A stretch of DNA of 7,247 nucleotides, from NCBI GenBank assembly GCA_002701945.1, contig NZXJ01000066.1, forward strand, positions 1-7,247, given 5' to 3'. A program made the translations under genes and the position numbers. Below, one piece after another: positions 6,991 to 7,247 of this stretch. The stretch's first letter is position 1. The number at the start of each line of letters is the position of its first letter. The DNA comes from Fidelibacterota bacterium (GTDB taxonomy: Bacteria > Fidelibacterota > Marinisomatia > Marinisomatales > TCS55). The notes below the pieces were generated by a model. The model searched no databases, had not been told where the DNA came from, and saw only the letters and a program-made list of their open reading frames with translations.

Positions 6991-7247
6991 TTATGATTCT
7001 ATAAGTATATCATTTGAAGTGTTTACAAATAATGATTTTATAGTATTAATTATTGAATTTTCATCCAAACCAATTTCATCTAATAATTCGTCTCGCTTGC
7101 CATGTTGAATAAAACTATCAGGTAAACCTAATCTCTTTATTTGACCTTGAAAATCATTTTCTAATAACCAAGAAGATACACCATCACCAAACCCTCCAGT
7201 AATCACACCTTCTTCAATAGTAATTACAATTTTAAAACGTTCAATTA
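6991..7247 (-). CDS. dxs: 1-deoxy-D-xylulose-5-phosphate synthase, C-terminal 84 residues, cut by window edge
   Basis: The frame is open from the right edge (first full codon 7245-7243) to TAA at 6993-6991. The residues correspond to the end of the transketolase C-terminal domain of [20 protein letters not shown], matching the family's EE-x-x-x-x-GGFG block, followed by [20 protein letters not shown] and IGLD, matching the diagnostic G-x-PD-x-F-x-x-HG and final GL(D) helix. DXS condenses pyruvate and glyceraldehyde-3-phosphate using thiamine diphosphate, the first step of the MEP isoprenoid route. The catalytic domains lie outside the window. Related transketolase-family enzymes such as the pyruvate dehydrogenase beta subunit share the GGFG region, but the PD-x-F-x-x-HG stretch favours DXS. 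A GTG at 7206 is internal to the frame and not a start. The mutase gene follows 11 nt downstream. Confidence 0.88.
   Translation of the reverse strand, partial: IERFKIVITIEEGVITGGFGDGVSSWLLENDFQGQIKRLGLPDSFIQHGKRDELLDEIGLDENSIINTIKSLFVNTSNDILIES

Noticed and set aside
7204..7206. GTG that could be read as the start of a 71-residue protein
   Set aside because: The frame continues upstream to the window edge with conserved DXS residues (VITIEEG), so this codon is internal.

Overview
The window is AT-rich (about 30% GC by eye) and tightly packed. Every gene I can support lies on the minus strand, so transcription runs from position 7247 towards position 1. Spacings are 30 nt or less and several genes overlap by 1-4 nt, so the stretch reads as one co-directional block, probably one operon. 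There is no gene-free stretch over 300 bases, no RNA gene, no mobile element and no CRISPR array. The DXS end (bacterial isoprenoid pathway) and the Ccm genes point to a free-living bacterium that makes c-type cytochromes. A GAPDH-like gene of archaeal type II style, a two-subunit acyl-CoA mutase and a CcmE of the cysteine type together would suit an AT-rich, probably marine, non-proteobacterial lineage. Something like SAR202 Chloroflexota is one candidate, but this is inference and not shown by the sequence.

In transcription order: (1) 7247-6991, the last 84 residues of 1-deoxy-D-xylulose-5-phosphate synthase; (2) 6979-5324, a B12-dependent acyl-CoA mutase large subunit whose two substrate-selecting residues are those of isobutyryl-CoA mutase rather than methylmalonyl-CoA mutase; (3) 5307-481, a cytochrome c maturation cluster in the order ccmE, ccmF, a short CcmI-like gene, ccmA, ccmB, ccmC and a 35-residue ccmD candidate; (4) 450-1, the N-terminal 150 residues of a type II GAPDH-like dehydrogenase that runs off the left edge.

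The Ccm proteins form a heme delivery route. CcmC, with CcmD, loads heme onto CcmE on the outer face of the membrane. The CcmA/CcmB ABC unit releases holo-CcmE. CcmF, helped by the CcmI-like protein, attaches the heme to apocytochromes. The striking point is that CcmE carries Cys-x-x-x-Tyr in place of the usual His-x-x-x-Tyr, and the cluster has no thiol-redox CcmG or CcmH. This is the hallmark combination of the reduced natural Ccm variant known from Desulfovibrio and archaea.

The two main points for a reader are therefore the cysteine-type, CcmG/CcmH-less maturation cluster and an acyl-CoA mutase that routine annotation would probably label methylmalonyl-CoA mutase but whose selectivity residues say otherwise. 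I did not find an obviously new defence or mobile system.
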